DNA of 48,013 nt from Bacteroidaceae bacterium (GCA_024401115.1 JAKSLP010000019.1:1-48013); one strand, 5' to 3'; positions 1-9,700 are shown, numbered from the stretch's first letter. Notes: generated from the sequence alone by a model not told the origin. Program-made: numbers and translations.

Positions 1-73
1 ACGTCAAAATATCGGGAACACGTTGGGAACATCAGCAATTTTTCTCATTTACGTTCAGCTGATTATCAACACG
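1..73. other. Left-edge non-coding stretch
   Basis: Nothing here reads as a gene. The stretch lies just downstream of the stop codon of the leftward priming transferase. It contains the 7-base direct repeat GGGAACA at 14-20 and 25-31, spaced by CGTT. Whatever follows in the operon lies outside the window. Confidence 0.5.
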
Positions 74-1168
74 TTAAATAGTACCCAAGTCCCACGTTCC
101 GTGGGTGGTATGGTAATGAAGGAACCAGTAGCTGCCCCAAACCAGAATGACTCCTGCTGCTATGACCAGATAGAGCTGGGTTTCCAGGCTGGCTCCCATA
201 CGGTAGCTGACATAGGCAATGGTGGCTATTACCCAATTGATCAATATCATGCTGATGGATGTCACTCCATGGCTCACACCCAGGCCAATGAACATGTGGT
301 GAAGATGGGTCTTGTCTGGCGAGAAAGGACTGCGGCCATTCAGAATTCTGGTGGTCATAACCCTGAGTGTATCGAAAATCGGCACGCTCTCGATAGACAG
401 CGCCACGGCACATAGATTCATATTGGGGCGGAGAAGAAGGTGCTGCTCGCTGAAGTTGCTGTTCAGTAAGTAGATGACAAACCATACGACAATGATTCCC
501 ATGAGCATGGTACCGGAATCACCAATGTACATCTTGCTGGACTTTCCAAAGACATTGTGCAGCAGGAAGGGTATCAGACTGGCTGCCATGCAAAGGGCCA
601 GGATGCAATTGGCTTCATCCTCACGAAGATAGAACAGCTGGGCAAACATGAGCGAGGCCAGGATGCAGAGACCGGAACTGAGTCCATTGACGCCATCGAT
701 CATGTTGATGGCATTGATGATGCCCACTCCGGCGAAAATGGTAATCGGTAGGACGAGCCATTGCGGCAACTGGTATATGCCCCAAAGACCTTGCAGCGTG
801 TCAATTCCTAATGAGGTTCCCAATACCAGACAGGTGATGGTGAACATCTCAATGACTATACGGCTCCAGGGGGACATCCATAGGAAATCATCAAGCATGC
901 CCACAAAGAACATGACACTTCCGCATAGTATGATGGGACTGATGATGGTACAGTCTATGGTAATGATGGCAAACATCATGCCTACTATCAAGCCAAAGAA
1001 GACGGCCATTCCTCCCATGACGGGAACGGGTTCTTTCTGGAGCTTGCGGGCATCGGGATTATCGACCAGGCCTTTTTGCTTAGCGAGCCGGAGGACTCGG
1101 AAGAATACCCATCTTACAGCTATCATGCTGATAATGGGGGGTATAGCGAATTTTAGGAAGGTTTCCAT
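74..1168 (-). CDS. Undecaprenyl-phosphate sugar-1-phosphate transferase, WecA/TagO (MraY-like) family
   Basis: This polytopic inner-membrane enzyme is expected to move a GlcNAc-1-phosphate-type sugar from a UDP-sugar onto undecaprenyl phosphate, the priming step of a surface polysaccharide. The 364 residues carry the family signatures in order: an Asp pair at about 93-94 (MLDDF), NAINMIDGVNGLSSG at about 152-166, GDSG at 216-219 and the cytoplasmic His cluster THLHH at 287-291 that separates WecA/TagO enzymes from MraY. About ten hydrophobic segments are visible. It is the last gene of a leftward run with the Wza-like and Wzc-like genes, which supports an exopolysaccharide or O-antigen/capsule role. 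The exact sugar cannot be read from sequence. The ATG start and TAA stop are both inside the window. Confidence 0.9.
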   Translation of the reverse strand: METFLKFAIPPIISMIAVRWVFFRVLRLAKQKGLVDNPDARKLQKEPVPVMGGMAVFFGLIVGMMFAIITIDCTIISPIILCGSVMFFVGMLDDFLWMSPWSRIVIEMFTITCLVLGTSLGIDTLQGLWGIYQLPQWLVLPITIFAGVGIINAINMIDGVNGLSSGLCILASLMFAQLFYLREDEANCILALCMAASLIPFLLHNVFGKSSKMYIGDSGTMLMGIIVVWFVIYLLNSNFSEQHLLLRPNMNLCAVALSIESVPIFDTLRVMTTRILNGRSPFSPDKTHLHHMFIGLGVSHGVTSISMILINWVIATIAYVSYRMGASLETQLYLVIAAGVILVWGSYWFLHYHTTHGTWDLGTI

Positions 1169-1186
1169 AATAAGAGAGTTTTTTTT

Positions 1187-1298
1187 GATTAGTGATTAGA
1201 GATTAGTGATTAGTGATTGATTTTTTGATGGAAGATATCGCGTTGCTCATCTTCTGATGATTAAATGATTAGGAGTAATCACTAATCCCTAATCAATA
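1187..1298. repeat. Palindromic repeat, family C (GATTAGTGATTAG type)
   Basis: The left arm repeats GATTAGTGATTAG-like units (1187-1220). The segment 1194-1212 is nearly the exact reverse complement of 1276-1294 (18 of 19 bases). The right arm ends next to the stop codon of the Wzc-like gene (1299-1301), so any transcript running into the priming transferase gene must contain this hairpin. A related degenerate half (tcactcatcgctcatcaac) lies at 4797-4815. Confidence 0.75.
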
Positions 1299-3743
1299 TT
1301 AATCTTCTTTAGTGTAGCCGCCATAGGTGCCGTAACCATAGCCATAACCGTAACCATAGGAATAGCCGTAGCGGCCCTTACCGGCCTGGGTGCCATTAAG
1401 GACGAGAGCCATGTTAGGGAATTTCTTTTCCTTGTAGAGGTTGTCAATGCTTGGAAGTACTTCACGCTCCAGGTTACCGCTGCGGATGATGAAGCAGGTC
1501 ATGTTGGCAAACTGGGCAATGATGCTGCTGTCGGCTACAAGCTCGGCTGGAGGACAGTCGAGGAGTACCACATCATAGGCGGCCTTGATGCTGGCCATCA
1601 TGCCATCCAGACGCTCGCTGAAGAGCAACTCGGCTGGGTTTGGAGGAAGGGTTCCTACAGGCAGTACGTCCATGCCCTCTACCGAGGTGGCCTGAATGAG
1701 TGGGGCCCATTCAGGAACACGGCCGGCCAGATAATCGCTCAGACCGGTCTGTGGGTTGCCTACCAGATTGCTGAGGGAGGCCTTACGCATATCCATATCG
1801 ATGAGCAGTACCTTCTTGTTCTTCAGGGCGAAACCGGCTCCTAAGTTTCCGGTGATAAAGGTTTTACCACTATATGGAAGGGAACTGACAATCATGATTA
1901 CCGGGGTCTGGCCTACTTTGGTCATGAACTCCAGATTGGTACGGAGCACACGGAAACTCTCGTTAATGATGTTTCGGCTGCCGTGCTTCACCACAATCTT
2001 GCGAACTTCCTCGTCACGCTCGCCTTTCTTCAGCTTCTTGGCCTTCTTCTCGCCTTTCTTCAGGTAGAACGGTATCTCGCCCACAAACGGCATGGTCATG
2101 CGTTCCAGGTCCTTACGGTTGCGTACCTTGGTGTTGTTGCTTTCCTTCAGGTAGAGGATACCGAATGGGATGGCCAAGCCTGCCAGAAGGGCCATCAGGA
2201 TTATTTTATTGCTGACTGGAGCGGTTGGAGCCATGCTGCCCATTGGTGGAGTGATAAGGCGGGTGTTATAGGCGGTAAAGGCCTGGGAGAGCTCGTTCTC
2301 CTCGCGTTTCTGCAGGAGGAAGAGGTACAGACTTTCCTTTACTTTCTGCTGGCGCTCTACACTCAACAGGTATTTGGCCTGATTTGGGTTGCTGGCCAAC
2401 TGGCTGGTGCTCTGGTTGCGTGTGCTCTGCTGGCCACGGATCTGGGCGTTGATGCTGCTGATGGCGTTATCCATAGAGCCCACGATGGTGGTACGCATGT
2501 CTTTCAGCTTGGCATCCATATCCTGTACCAGGGGGTTCTTCTCGGATGAGTTGGCTACCAGGCTGTTGCGCTGGAGCAACTGGGCGTTGTACTCGCTGAT
2601 CTGTTTCTCGATGGTAGGGTCATCGATGCCGCTGTTGGCGGGCAATAGGTCGTTCTGCTTACTGCGGTCGTTCACATAACTGCGAACCTGACGGGCCATG
2701 TACAGCTGAGCGTTTAGAATAGTGATATTGTTGCTGGCCTGTGCGGCCTGGGTCAATGCCATGGAACTGGCGGCTCCTACATCGGGCAACAGGTTCTCAC
2801 TCTTGAAAGTGGAGATGTTGCTGTCCACATTACCCAACTCGTCCTCGATTACAGCCAAGCGCTCGCCAATGAACTGACTGGTGCTGACGGCTATCTGGTT
2901 CTTGTCTTTAATCCAGTTGTCGTTATACACTCCGATGAGGGTGTTCTGGAACTCCTCGGCACGCTGGATGTTCACATCGTTGTAGGTCAGGTTGATGATG
3001 TCGGCATTCTTGTTCTCCAAGGCGGCTGTGAGCTTGCTCTTGCAGGCGCTCATTGCTCCAAGCATACTACTGCGACTCACATAGATGGTCATGTTCTCGG
3101 ACAACTTGGCTGGATAAGCGGATGTCTTAACCTCGGCCTTTCCGATGGCGGTCTCGACTGTTGCGCCCAGTTTGCCGCTTACGGCTGGGGCAGCCATATC
3201 GATGCCGTCTTTCTTGAAGTCGCTCAGGATGAACGAACCGTCTGGTTTCAGAGTCAGTTCGGCAGAGGCGGAGTTCATGTCGTTCAGGTCCAGGAACTCT
3301 ACCTGTACCGGAAGGGTTCGGCCGTAGACGGTCAGTTTGTGGAAGGTGCCATCCACCAGATAGGTGTATTCCAGGTGCAGTCGCTTGGCGGCCTCGAGGA
3401 TGAGGGCTGGCGACTGGATGGCTACCAGCTCGTTGTTCACACTACTGGCTACATCGAACATATTCAGGTCGCCTGCATTACTGAGCTGACTGACAAGAGA
3501 CTGGTTGTTCTTGCCATTTTCCTTGATCTGAATGCTGGCCTGACGAGTGTATACCTTAGGGGTGCGCAACAGATAGGCGGTGGCCAGGCCGCAGCAGAGT
3601 ACTACGGACAGGACAAACCAGTACCAGTTGCTAAGGCAAATGCGGAAGATATCGCCCAACGACAATGCGTTGTTATTGGGTCGCTGAATGCGGACGGTCA
3701 TGCCGGGGGCGGCATTGACGCTTACGTTATTTTGAGGGGCCAT
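1299..3743 (-). CDS. Polysaccharide copolymerase with BY-kinase domain (Wzc/GumC/EpsB-like)
   Basis: This inner-membrane protein is predicted to control polysaccharide chain length and export through a cytoplasmic bacterial tyrosine kinase. In 814 residues I see a first membrane segment at about 39-59, a long periplasmic Wzz domain with coiled-coil stretches (about 285-480), a second membrane segment at about 513-532, and a kinase domain. The kinase has Walker A SSLPYSGKT (620-628), Walker A' LLIDMDMRK (646-654) and Walker B VVLLDCPP (724-731). The C-terminal tail (792-810) is an almost pure Tyr-Gly ladder with nine tyrosines, the expected autophosphorylation cluster. It sits between the Wza-like exporter and the priming transferase, so the three form one export unit. 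Confidence 0.92.
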   Translation of the reverse strand: MAPQNNVSVNAAPGMTVRIQRPNNNALSLGDIFRICLSNWYWFVLSVVLCCGLATAYLLRTPKVYTRQASIQIKENGKNNQSLVSQLSNAGDLNMFDVASSVNNELVAIQSPALILEAAKRLHLEYTYLVDGTFHKLTVYGRTLPVQVEFLDLNDMNSASAELTLKPDGSFILSDFKKDGIDMAAPAVSGKLGATVETAIGKAEVKTSAYPAKLSENMTIYVSRSSMLGAMSACKSKLTAALENKNADIINLTYNDVNIQRAEEFQNTLIGVYNDNWIKDKNQIAVSTSQFIGERLAVIEDELGNVDSNISTFKSENLLPDVGAASSMALTQAAQASNNITILNAQLYMARQVRSYVNDRSKQNDLLPANSGIDDPTIEKQISEYNAQLLQRNSLVANSSEKNPLVQDMDAKLKDMRTTIVGSMDNAISSINAQIRGQQSTRNQSTSQLASNPNQAKYLLSVERQQKVKESLYLFLLQKREENELSQAFTAYNTRLITPPMGSMAPTAPVSNKIILMALLAGLAIPFGILYLKESNNTKVRNRKDLERMTMPFVGEIPFYLKKGEKKAKKLKKGERDEEVRKIVVKHGSRNIINESFRVLRTNLEFMTKVGQTPVIMIVSSLPYSGKTFITGNLGAGFALKNKKVLLIDMDMRKASLSNLVGNPQTGLSDYLAGRVPEWAPLIQATSVEGMDVLPVGTLPPNPAELLFSERLDGMMASIKAAYDVVLLDCPPAELVADSSIIAQFANMTCFIIRSGNLEREVLPSIDNLYKEKKFPNMALVLNGTQAGKGRYGYSYGYGYGYGYGTYGGYTKED

Positions 3744-3775
3744 AATTGTATTTGAAATTTGTCATTCATTTGTTT

Positions 3776-3926
3776 GTCATTCCGAACGAATGTGAGGCGC
3801 TCGAACTTGTTCGCTCTCGTAGTGAAACAGAGAGAGAATCTTTCTAAATTAGTAATGGTAACATTAAAAGAATGTTTCACTAGCCAGGAAAGATTCTTCA
3901 ATACGCTTCGCTCCTTTCAGAATGAC
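3776..3926. repeat. Palindromic repeat, family A copy 1
   Basis: The element starts GTCATTCCGAACG and ends TTTCAGAATGAC, so its ends are inverted copies. The inner arms GAATCTTTC and GAAAGATTC flank a central spacer of about 45 bp. It lies 14 bp downstream of the Wza-like stop codon and inside the presumed wza-wzc transcript. Related copies are at 5671-5728, 6611-6742, 14668-14765, 16412-16545 and 46343-46493. Confidence 0.85.
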
Positions 3927-3939
3927 AAGAGGAAGAAAA

Positions 3940-4734
3940 TCATTTAAAGATTAAGACGGCAATGGAAGTCAGCAATGACGCCAGCGAGATGTAGGTGGCA
4001 GTAGAGCGGGCATTGTTACCGTTGACTGTTGTCTGGCGCTTACGGTAGGCGTTTGGATCTACATAGACCACATCATCCTGCTGGAGGTAATAGGCGGGTG
4101 AATTAACCACCTGATTCAGCTTGGTAAAGTCGAGGGTGTAGGCCTTGCGGGTCTGACCCTCGTTACGGATCACCTTGACGAAGCGTCTCTCGCCCTGGAT
4201 GGTCATATCGCCTGCCATGCCTAAAGCATCGAGGACGGTCACGCGGTCCTTGGTCAGGGCATAACGGCCGGGATGGTTCACCTCGCCCAGTACATTGATG
4301 AACATGTTGTCGAACTCAACGGTCACCACTGGGTCCTTGACCAGGTCTTTCTGAACCAAGAGGTTCTTGACGGTCTGGGCAACCTGAGTACGGTTCAGTC
4401 CTGCCACCATGATGATGCCCACATTTGGCACATCGATGTTACCGTTATCGTCAACGGTATAGGCAGACATCTGCTGGTTGCTGTTATTGAGAGTGGTATA
4501 TCCCACACGTTGGCTGGCTATAGGTAGGTTGAACATCTGCGAGAGTTGCGGGTCGCGGCTATGTACCACAACGGTCAGCTTGTCGCCTTTCTGCAGACGG
4601 ATATCCAAATCCCTGCCAATGGCATAAGTGTCACCCTCCCAGGTGTCCTGGAAGTAGGTGATGTCCTTCGGGGTGCTGCAACTGGCTATGAATAGTGTGG
4701 CCAGGAGCATCAAGAGAAACTTTGTCTTCTTCAT
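3940..4734 (-). CDS. Outer-membrane polysaccharide export lipoprotein, Wza family
   Basis: The 264-residue product starts with a lipoprotein signal ending IASCS, with lipidation Cys at position 19. It continues with a polysaccharide export (Poly_export) domain at about 45-130 (LQKGDKLTVVVHSRDPQLS) and a SLBB-like domain at about 145-235 (INVLGEVNHPGRYAL, DALGMAGDMTIQGERRFV). The end is hydrophobic (SLASLLTSIAVLIFK), as in other Bacteroidales Wza-like proteins. The protein should form the outer-membrane exit for polysaccharide and work with the Wzc-like copolymerase encoded just downstream. It is the first gene of the operon and follows a long leader. No UpxY-type antiterminator gene, common at Bacteroides capsule loci, lies next to it. 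Confidence 0.93.
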   Translation of the reverse strand: MKKTKFLLMLLATLFIASCSTPKDITYFQDTWEGDTYAIGRDLDIRLQKGDKLTVVVHSRDPQLSQMFNLPIASQRVGYTTLNNSNQQMSAYTVDDNGNIDVPNVGIIMVAGLNRTQVAQTVKNLLVQKDLVKDPVVTVEFDNMFINVLGEVNHPGRYALTKDRVTVLDALGMAGDMTIQGERRFVKVIRNEGQTRKAYTLDFTKLNQVVNSPAYYLQQDDVVYVDPNAYRKRQTTVNGNNARSTATYISLASLLTSIAVLIFK

Positions 4735-4940
4735 GTTATTTAGTTTTTGTTTTTTTTCTTGCTATGATCTGTGAGCTTTGTTCGAAATGACATAATCACT
4801 CATCGCTCATCAACTAATCATTTTGGACCAAAGTCCAAAAAAATTCCTATGGGCTCTCGTATGAAAGTCCACAGTTTCTGGTACGAGATGTGTATATTCG
4901 TCCGAGTCCCTCGGAGGACGATGTTTCACACAATATATAA
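4735..4940 (-). promoter_or_regulatory. Long structured 5' leader of the export operon
   Basis: If transcription starts just downstream of the -7 element at 4946-4953, the export operon has about 200 nt of untranslated leader. Three hairpins are visible: TCCGAG/CTCGGA (4901-4915, 3-nt loop), TCTCGTA/TACGAGA (4855-4861 with 4882-4888) and TTTTGGAC/GTCCAAAA (4821-4840, 4-nt loop). The last is next to a run of seven A on the plus strand. I do not recognise a known riboswitch class. A regulatory role is inference. Confidence 0.45.
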
Positions 4941-4945
4941 GTTAT

Positions 4946-4953
4946 CAAAGGTA
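4946..4953 (-). promoter_or_regulatory. Predicted -7 element TACCTTTG for the wza-wzc-wecA operon
   Basis: On the minus strand this reads TACCTTTG, a full match to the Bacteroidetes -7 consensus TAnnTTTG. No clear TTG-type -33 box is visible at the usual distance. Confidence 0.55.
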
Positions 4954-5047
4954 CGGATTTTTACTTAAAAATTAGGAATTTTATTGGCACAATTTGCCAT
5001 TTTGGCGTGTAAATATTACAAAATAATGATTTTTGGCTTTTTTTTCG

Positions 5048-5055
5048 TATATTTG
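5048..5055 (+). promoter_or_regulatory. Predicted -7 element TATATTTG for the NlpC/P60 gene
   Basis: TATATTTG matches TAnnTTTG and lies 17 bp before the ATG at 5072. This implies a leader of only about 10 nt. It also rules against the in-frame TTG start at 5033, which lies upstream of this promoter element. Confidence 0.55.
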
Positions 5056-5071
5056 CAATTCATCCAAATTC

Positions 5072-5650
5072 ATGAGACGCTATATTTTTCTTTTACTGAG
5101 CCTGCTGATGCTGAATGCCGCTGAGGTGTTCGGGCAGGATGCTGTGCCGGTAAAACCGAAGAAATCGAATGTGTCGGCTTTAGTGAAGGAGGTGGAGAAC
5201 CGGGCTTGGGCTCCGGGTAAACCGGCCAAGGTGGAGCCTGAGGTTCCGGAGAATGAGAAGCTGGCGAAGGCTATCTTAGAGTATGCCCGGAAGTACCTGG
5301 GTTGCCGGTATCAGAGTGGCGGCAAGGGGCCTAAGCGTTTCGATTGCTCGGGTTTTGTGGGGTATGTGTATCGGAATTTCGGATTCACCATGGGTGATTC
5401 CTCGGGGGATCAGTATTTGCAGGGGATTCCCATTCAGCTGCACGAATGTGAACCGGGTGATCTGATTTTCTTTAATGGTCATGCTGTTGGTTCTCGCGTG
5501 GGGCATGTGGGGATTGTGGTGTCGCGGAATGCCCTTACTGGGCAGGTGCAGTTTATTCATGCTTCGAATTCGCAAGGGGTTACGATAACGAAGTTACAAA
5601 GTGAATCGTATTATACGAAACGGTTTATTGGGGTAAAACGGATATTTTGA
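5072..5650 (+). CDS. Secreted NlpC/P60 family cell-wall endopeptidase
   Basis: The 192-residue product has a signal peptide (basic start, Leu-rich core, cleavage near EVFGQD) and a short Pro/Lys/Glu linker. The C-terminal NlpC/P60 domain runs from about residue 75. The catalytic Cys lies in RFDCSGF, the His in RVGHVGIV and the third polar residue in FIHAS, so the Cys-His-His/polar triad is intact. Enzymes of this family cut peptide stems in peptidoglycan. I chose ATG 5072 over the in-frame TTG 5033 because it gives a clean signal peptide and the promoter element lies between the two. It is transcribed away from the export operon and converges on proC. Confidence 0.9.
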   Translation: MRRYIFLLLSLLMLNAAEVFGQDAVPVKPKKSNVSALVKEVENRAWAPGKPAKVEPEVPENEKLAKAILEYARKYLGCRYQSGGKGPKRFDCSGFVGYVYRNFGFTMGDSSGDQYLQGIPIQLHECEPGDLIFFNGHAVGSRVGHVGIVVSRNALTGQVQFIHASNSQGVTITKLQSESYYTKRFIGVKRIF

Positions 5651-5670
5651 TTTTCGCTCTTCTGTCCTAC

Positions 5671-5728
5671 TTTTAAAAGAATGCTCCACTAGCCAGGAAA
5701 GATTCCTCCCTTCGGTTCGGAATCACAA
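5671..5728. repeat. Partial family A repeat, copy 2
   Basis: Only one half of the element is present. TTTTAAAAGAATG, CACTAGCCAGGAAAGATTC and GGAATCAC can be aligned with the right half of copy 1 (3870-3926). It begins about 20 bp after the NlpC stop codon. Confidence 0.7.
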
Positions 5729-5733
5729 GAAAT

Positions 5734-5766
5734 AAAAAAAGGTTTCTGTTTTGGAAACCTTTTTTT
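5734..5766. terminator. Bidirectional intrinsic terminator between NlpC gene and proC
   Basis: A perfect 13-bp stem, AAAAAAAGGTTTC paired with GAAACCTTTTTTT, closes a 7-nt loop (TGTTTTG). Both strands end in a T run, which suits the two convergent genes. Confidence 0.9.
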
Positions 5767-5769
5767 ATT

Positions 5770-6564
5770 TTATCGACCGGCTTTCAGGCCTTTGATTACG
5801 GCATTGGTAAAGCCATTTTCCTCCATGGTGTTAAGACCCTTGATGGTGAGGCCCCCTGGAGTGGTGACGCAATCGATTTCCTGTTCAGGATGGGAGTTGT
5901 GCTGGAGGAGCATCTCGGCTGCTCCCTTGACGGTATTGCTGACGATGTACTGGGCATCGCGGGCATAGAGGCCCATCTCTACTCCACCCTCCATGGCGGC
6001 ACGGATGTAGCGGAAGGCATAAGCTATGCCGCAACTGGCAAGGGCCATGCAGGCGGGCATCTGCTTGTCGGTGACTTGCATCACTCCTCCTACCTTACTG
6101 AACATCTCGTCAACTAGCTGTATAGTTTCCTGTGGGGCTGCACATGGCACGTAGAAGGTCATGCTGCTCATCACATCGATGGCGGTATTTGGGATGACGT
6201 AGAACAACGGTGGAGTGGTTTGGCCTTCTTTCTGGAAGAGGGCGGCCAACTTTGGGGTGTCCCAGCTGGCGACTACACTCATGATGGCGGTGGTATGCTC
6301 GTAGTCGATGCTGTCCTTGATGCCGGCTACGACTTCCTCGATGAGCCAGGGTTTCACGCCTATCACGATGAGGTCTGCTCCTACTACTGCCTCTGCATTA
6401 TTAAGGGTGGTCTTGCATCCGGGGATGCTGACTTTGAATTTGTCCAGGGTCTTCTGGGTCTTTGCGGTTACTGTGATGTCTTCTGCCGCAAAGACTCCGG
6501 CTTTGTAAAAACCGCGGGCCATGCTGCCGGCCATGTTTCCGGCACCTATGAAGGTTATTTTCAT
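5770..6564 (-). CDS. proC: Pyrroline-5-carboxylate reductase
   Basis: This cytoplasmic enzyme reduces 1-pyrroline-5-carboxylate to proline with NAD(P)H, the last step of proline synthesis. The 264 residues match the usual family length. The N-terminus shows the Rossmann motif FIGAGNMAGSMARG. The C-terminal dimerisation domain has the family signature around PGGLTIKGLNTMEENGF (about 235-252). The gene is monocistronic as far as visible. It has a strong shared terminator at its 3' end and a family A repeat not far upstream of its start. No TAnnTTTG element is evident upstream. Confidence 0.95.
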   Translation of the reverse strand: MKITFIGAGNMAGSMARGFYKAGVFAAEDITVTAKTQKTLDKFKVSIPGCKTTLNNAEAVVGADLIVIGVKPWLIEEVVAGIKDSIDYEHTTAIMSVVASWDTPKLAALFQKEGQTTPPLFYVIPNTAIDVMSSMTFYVPCAAPQETIQLVDEMFSKVGGVMQVTDKQMPACMALASCGIAYAFRYIRAAMEGGVEMGLYARDAQYIVSNTVKGAAEMLLQHNSHPEQEIDCVTTPGGLTIKGLNTMEENGFTNAVIKGLKAGR

Positions 6565-6610
6565 ATTGTTATTTTATTTTTAGTATCGTATTGTCATTCT
6601 ATTATTTTTT

Positions 6611-6742
6611 GTCATCCTGAACGTATGTGAACCAACGGTCGCCGTAGGAGGCGTAGCCGAGGTAGGCAATGGATCTTTCCTCGCGAGTATGAAAAGTATG
6701 CACTACTTATTTAGAAAGATTCTTCGCTCCGCTCAGAATGAC
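6611..6742. repeat. Palindromic repeat, family A copy 3
   Basis: It runs from GTCATCCTGAACG to CGCTCAGAATGAC with the core stretch AAAGTATGCACTACTTATTT followed by AGAAAGATTCTT. The core is shared almost exactly with copy 5 at 16412-16545. The element ends 8 bp from the stop codon of the tricorn-like protease gene. Confidence 0.85.
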
Positions 6743-6750
6743 AATGTGGT

Positions 6751-9700
6751 TTACTGAATTTCTTTCATCATTTGCTCAATAGCTGCTTCCAGCTGTGCAT
6801 CCTTACCATTAAGGATGTCAGCAGGATTGTTATAGACAGTAATGTCTGGAACAAGGAGCTGATTCTCAAGGTACTCGCCTCGATTATCCATGGAACCGAC
6901 CATTGGGATTCCGAAGACAAGGGTGTTGTCGATCTGAGTTTCCCACCATACGGCTGTCATGGTGCCGGGAACGGGGGCTCCGATGAGCTTACCTACCCCG
7001 AGCTCCTTGTAGAGCCATGGGGTGCCGTGGGCGTTGGAGTAGTTGTCCTCGCATACCAGCATGCAGCTCTTGCCGGTGTACTTGTTGTATGGGTCGCGAC
7101 CGATGAACTGGCCGCGTGGGGTGTAGCGGGTGTACTCCTTGCCGCTGAGGAGGGTGATGACATCGTCATGCAACCAGCCGCCTCCGTTGTGACGGGTGTC
7201 GACAATCAGGGCCGGGGTGTTGCGGTAACGGCCCAGGGCCTCGTGATAGAGGGTGCGGAAACTTGGGCTGTCCATGCCCTGGATGTGGATGTATCCTACC
7301 TTGCCTCCGGATTTCTCCTCCACAATCTTGCGGTTGCGCTCTACCCAACGGTGGTACAGCAGGTCGCGCTCGGCCGAGGTGCTGATAGGCTTCATCTCCA
7401 CCTCGAAGGTCTTGTCGGTGGCTGGGTTCTTGATGCCCAGGCGAACCTTCTTGCCTATCTTTCCGCCCAACAGGAACTCCTCGTTGCCCATGCCGTCCAG
7501 TTCCACGCCATCGATGCTCTCGATGATGCAGCCTTCGGTCACATCGCTCTTCTTCAGGGCGAGTGGGCTCTTGGCCATAATCTCCTTGATTTTCAATCCC
7601 TTTCCGGTGTAGGTGTCGTCATAGAACAGACCGAGTTTGCCGACTGTGATGCCGCTGGTCAGTCCGATGTTGTAACGGGCTCCGGTGTGCGAACCGTTCA
7701 GCTCGCCCAGGAGTTCGGACAGCAGGTCCTGGAAATCGTAATTGTTGTTGATGTATGGCAGGAACTTCTCGTAATTGTCGTGATAGCCATTCCAGTCGTA
7801 TCCGCGGATGGTGGGGTCGTAGAACTTCTCGTTCACCTGGCGCCAGATGTGGTCGAAGATGTACGCACGCTCCTCGGCCGGACGGTAGTTGAAGATGGCC
7901 TCAAAATCGACTGATTTAGAGCTACTTTTGCCTAGTTCCATTTTCTTGATGCCGCCTCCGCTCACGAAGAACAGGTTCTTCTGCTCCTTGTCGGTCTCCA
8001 GGCCGCGGCCGATGCTCTCAGCCAGCAGCTCAGTATCGTGCTTCTTCAGGTCGATCTTCCACAGGTGGTTGCCGTCCTGACTGGGGGCGGTATAGTATAA
8101 GGTCTCGCCTTTCTTGTCCATGATGGCCGAACCCATGCTGGCCGATGAACTGGTGAGGCGGATGATGCGGTCTTCCAGATTCTCCAGATTGAAAATCAGG
8201 TCCTTAACCGGCTCATCCTTCTTGGCGTTGGCCGCCTGAACAGGCTTGTTGGTCTTCTCGGAAACCTTCACGGGCTCGTCCTTCTTCTCGTCCTTCTTGT
8301 CGCCTTCCAGCAGTTCCACCTCCTCCTTGCTCATGGTGAACTTGTCGTACGCATCGATGTCGAAGAACATCAGGTACCAGTCGCTCTCGGCTCCCCAGGA
8401 ACCGTGGCTGCGGTAACCGGCACGGTCGCTCTCCCACAGCATGGCTTTTCCATCGAGCACGAACTGGGCTGAACCATCGCTATAACCGCTGAGTGTAAGG
8501 TTGTGAATTTCAGAGCCATCGGCCTTTACCAGAGCGATGTCCTTGTTGTTCCAGCCGCCTACTGCGATGTACTCGCTCAGCAGCCACTTGCTGTCGGGTG
8601 CCCACGAGAAATCCTGGTCGCCATCGCTGTAGCTGTACTCCCACTGGCCGTCCATGGCGGTATTCACGCGACCGCTGGCCAGATCGATGACGCGAAGGGT
8701 GGTTCGGTTCTCCAGGAACGCCACCTTCTTGCCGTCCGGGCTGAACTTAGGCTGGAAACTGGTCTGATCGGATTTGGAGATGTTCTTCTCCACAATGTTC
8801 TTGGCATAGACCATTTGCTTGGCGTCTTTGTCCTGAATCTCAGCCTGATAGATCTGCCACAGACCCTTGCGCTCGCCTGCATAGACGATGGATTTGCCGT
8901 CTGGGGCAAAGTGCACGTTTCGCTCCTGGTCGGGGGTATCGGTAATCTGAACGGTGGTCTTATAGTCGGTACTGGTCACGTACACATCGCCATGCATGAC
9001 GAAGGCCACCTCCTTGCCGGATGGGGAAACCGAGAAGTCGGTCACGCCACTGGTGCGGATAGAGCGGATGACATCCTTATCCTGTCGGTCGGATACCACA
9101 TTGATATTCACTTTCTTAGCCTCGCCACCGTTCTTGCTAGTGTACAGCTCGCCATTGTAGCTGAAGCAGAGGGTGCCGTTGTTGGAGCGGCTCAGGAAGC
9201 GGACCGGATGGGTGGTGAACTGGGTCACGGGGGTGCTGGCTGCCGAGCCAATCTCGCCCTTGTACACGTTCATCGAACCGCTCTTCTCGCTCAGGTAATA
9301 ATAGGTGTTGCCCTCGCCCCAAACCGGGTCACGGTCCTCGCCCTCGAACGAGGTGAGTTTGGTGTAGGTATTGGCCTGAGGGTTGTACTGCCAGATGTCG
9401 CGGGTGATGGATGAGGTGTGGTGCTTACGCCACTCGTCCTCGTAGCCTTTCCAGTCGTTGTAGAGCCATGTGCCGTCCTGGCCGATGCTGATGTTTTCCA
9501 TCGGCATGGAGCTGACCATCTGAGGGCGACCGCCCTGGAGGCTGATGCTGTAGACCTGGTTCCAGCGGCCGCCTGGGAACTCCATATCTGTGGTGGATGG
9601 GCGGATGACGCTCTGGAACAGGATGGTCTGGTTGTCCTTCCAGCAGATCAGTTTCTTGTTGCTCTGCACGTTGGTCAGGCGGGTGGGAACGCCACCTCGG

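Noticed and set aside
14..31. GGGAACA direct repeat at the left edge as an integration site
   Set aside because: There is no integrase, tRNA or second copy in the window, so an attachment-site reading has no support.
8503..9414. A 303-codon frame antisense to the tricorn-like protease
   Set aside because: The mirror frame of a well-supported gene, with no motif or start signal.
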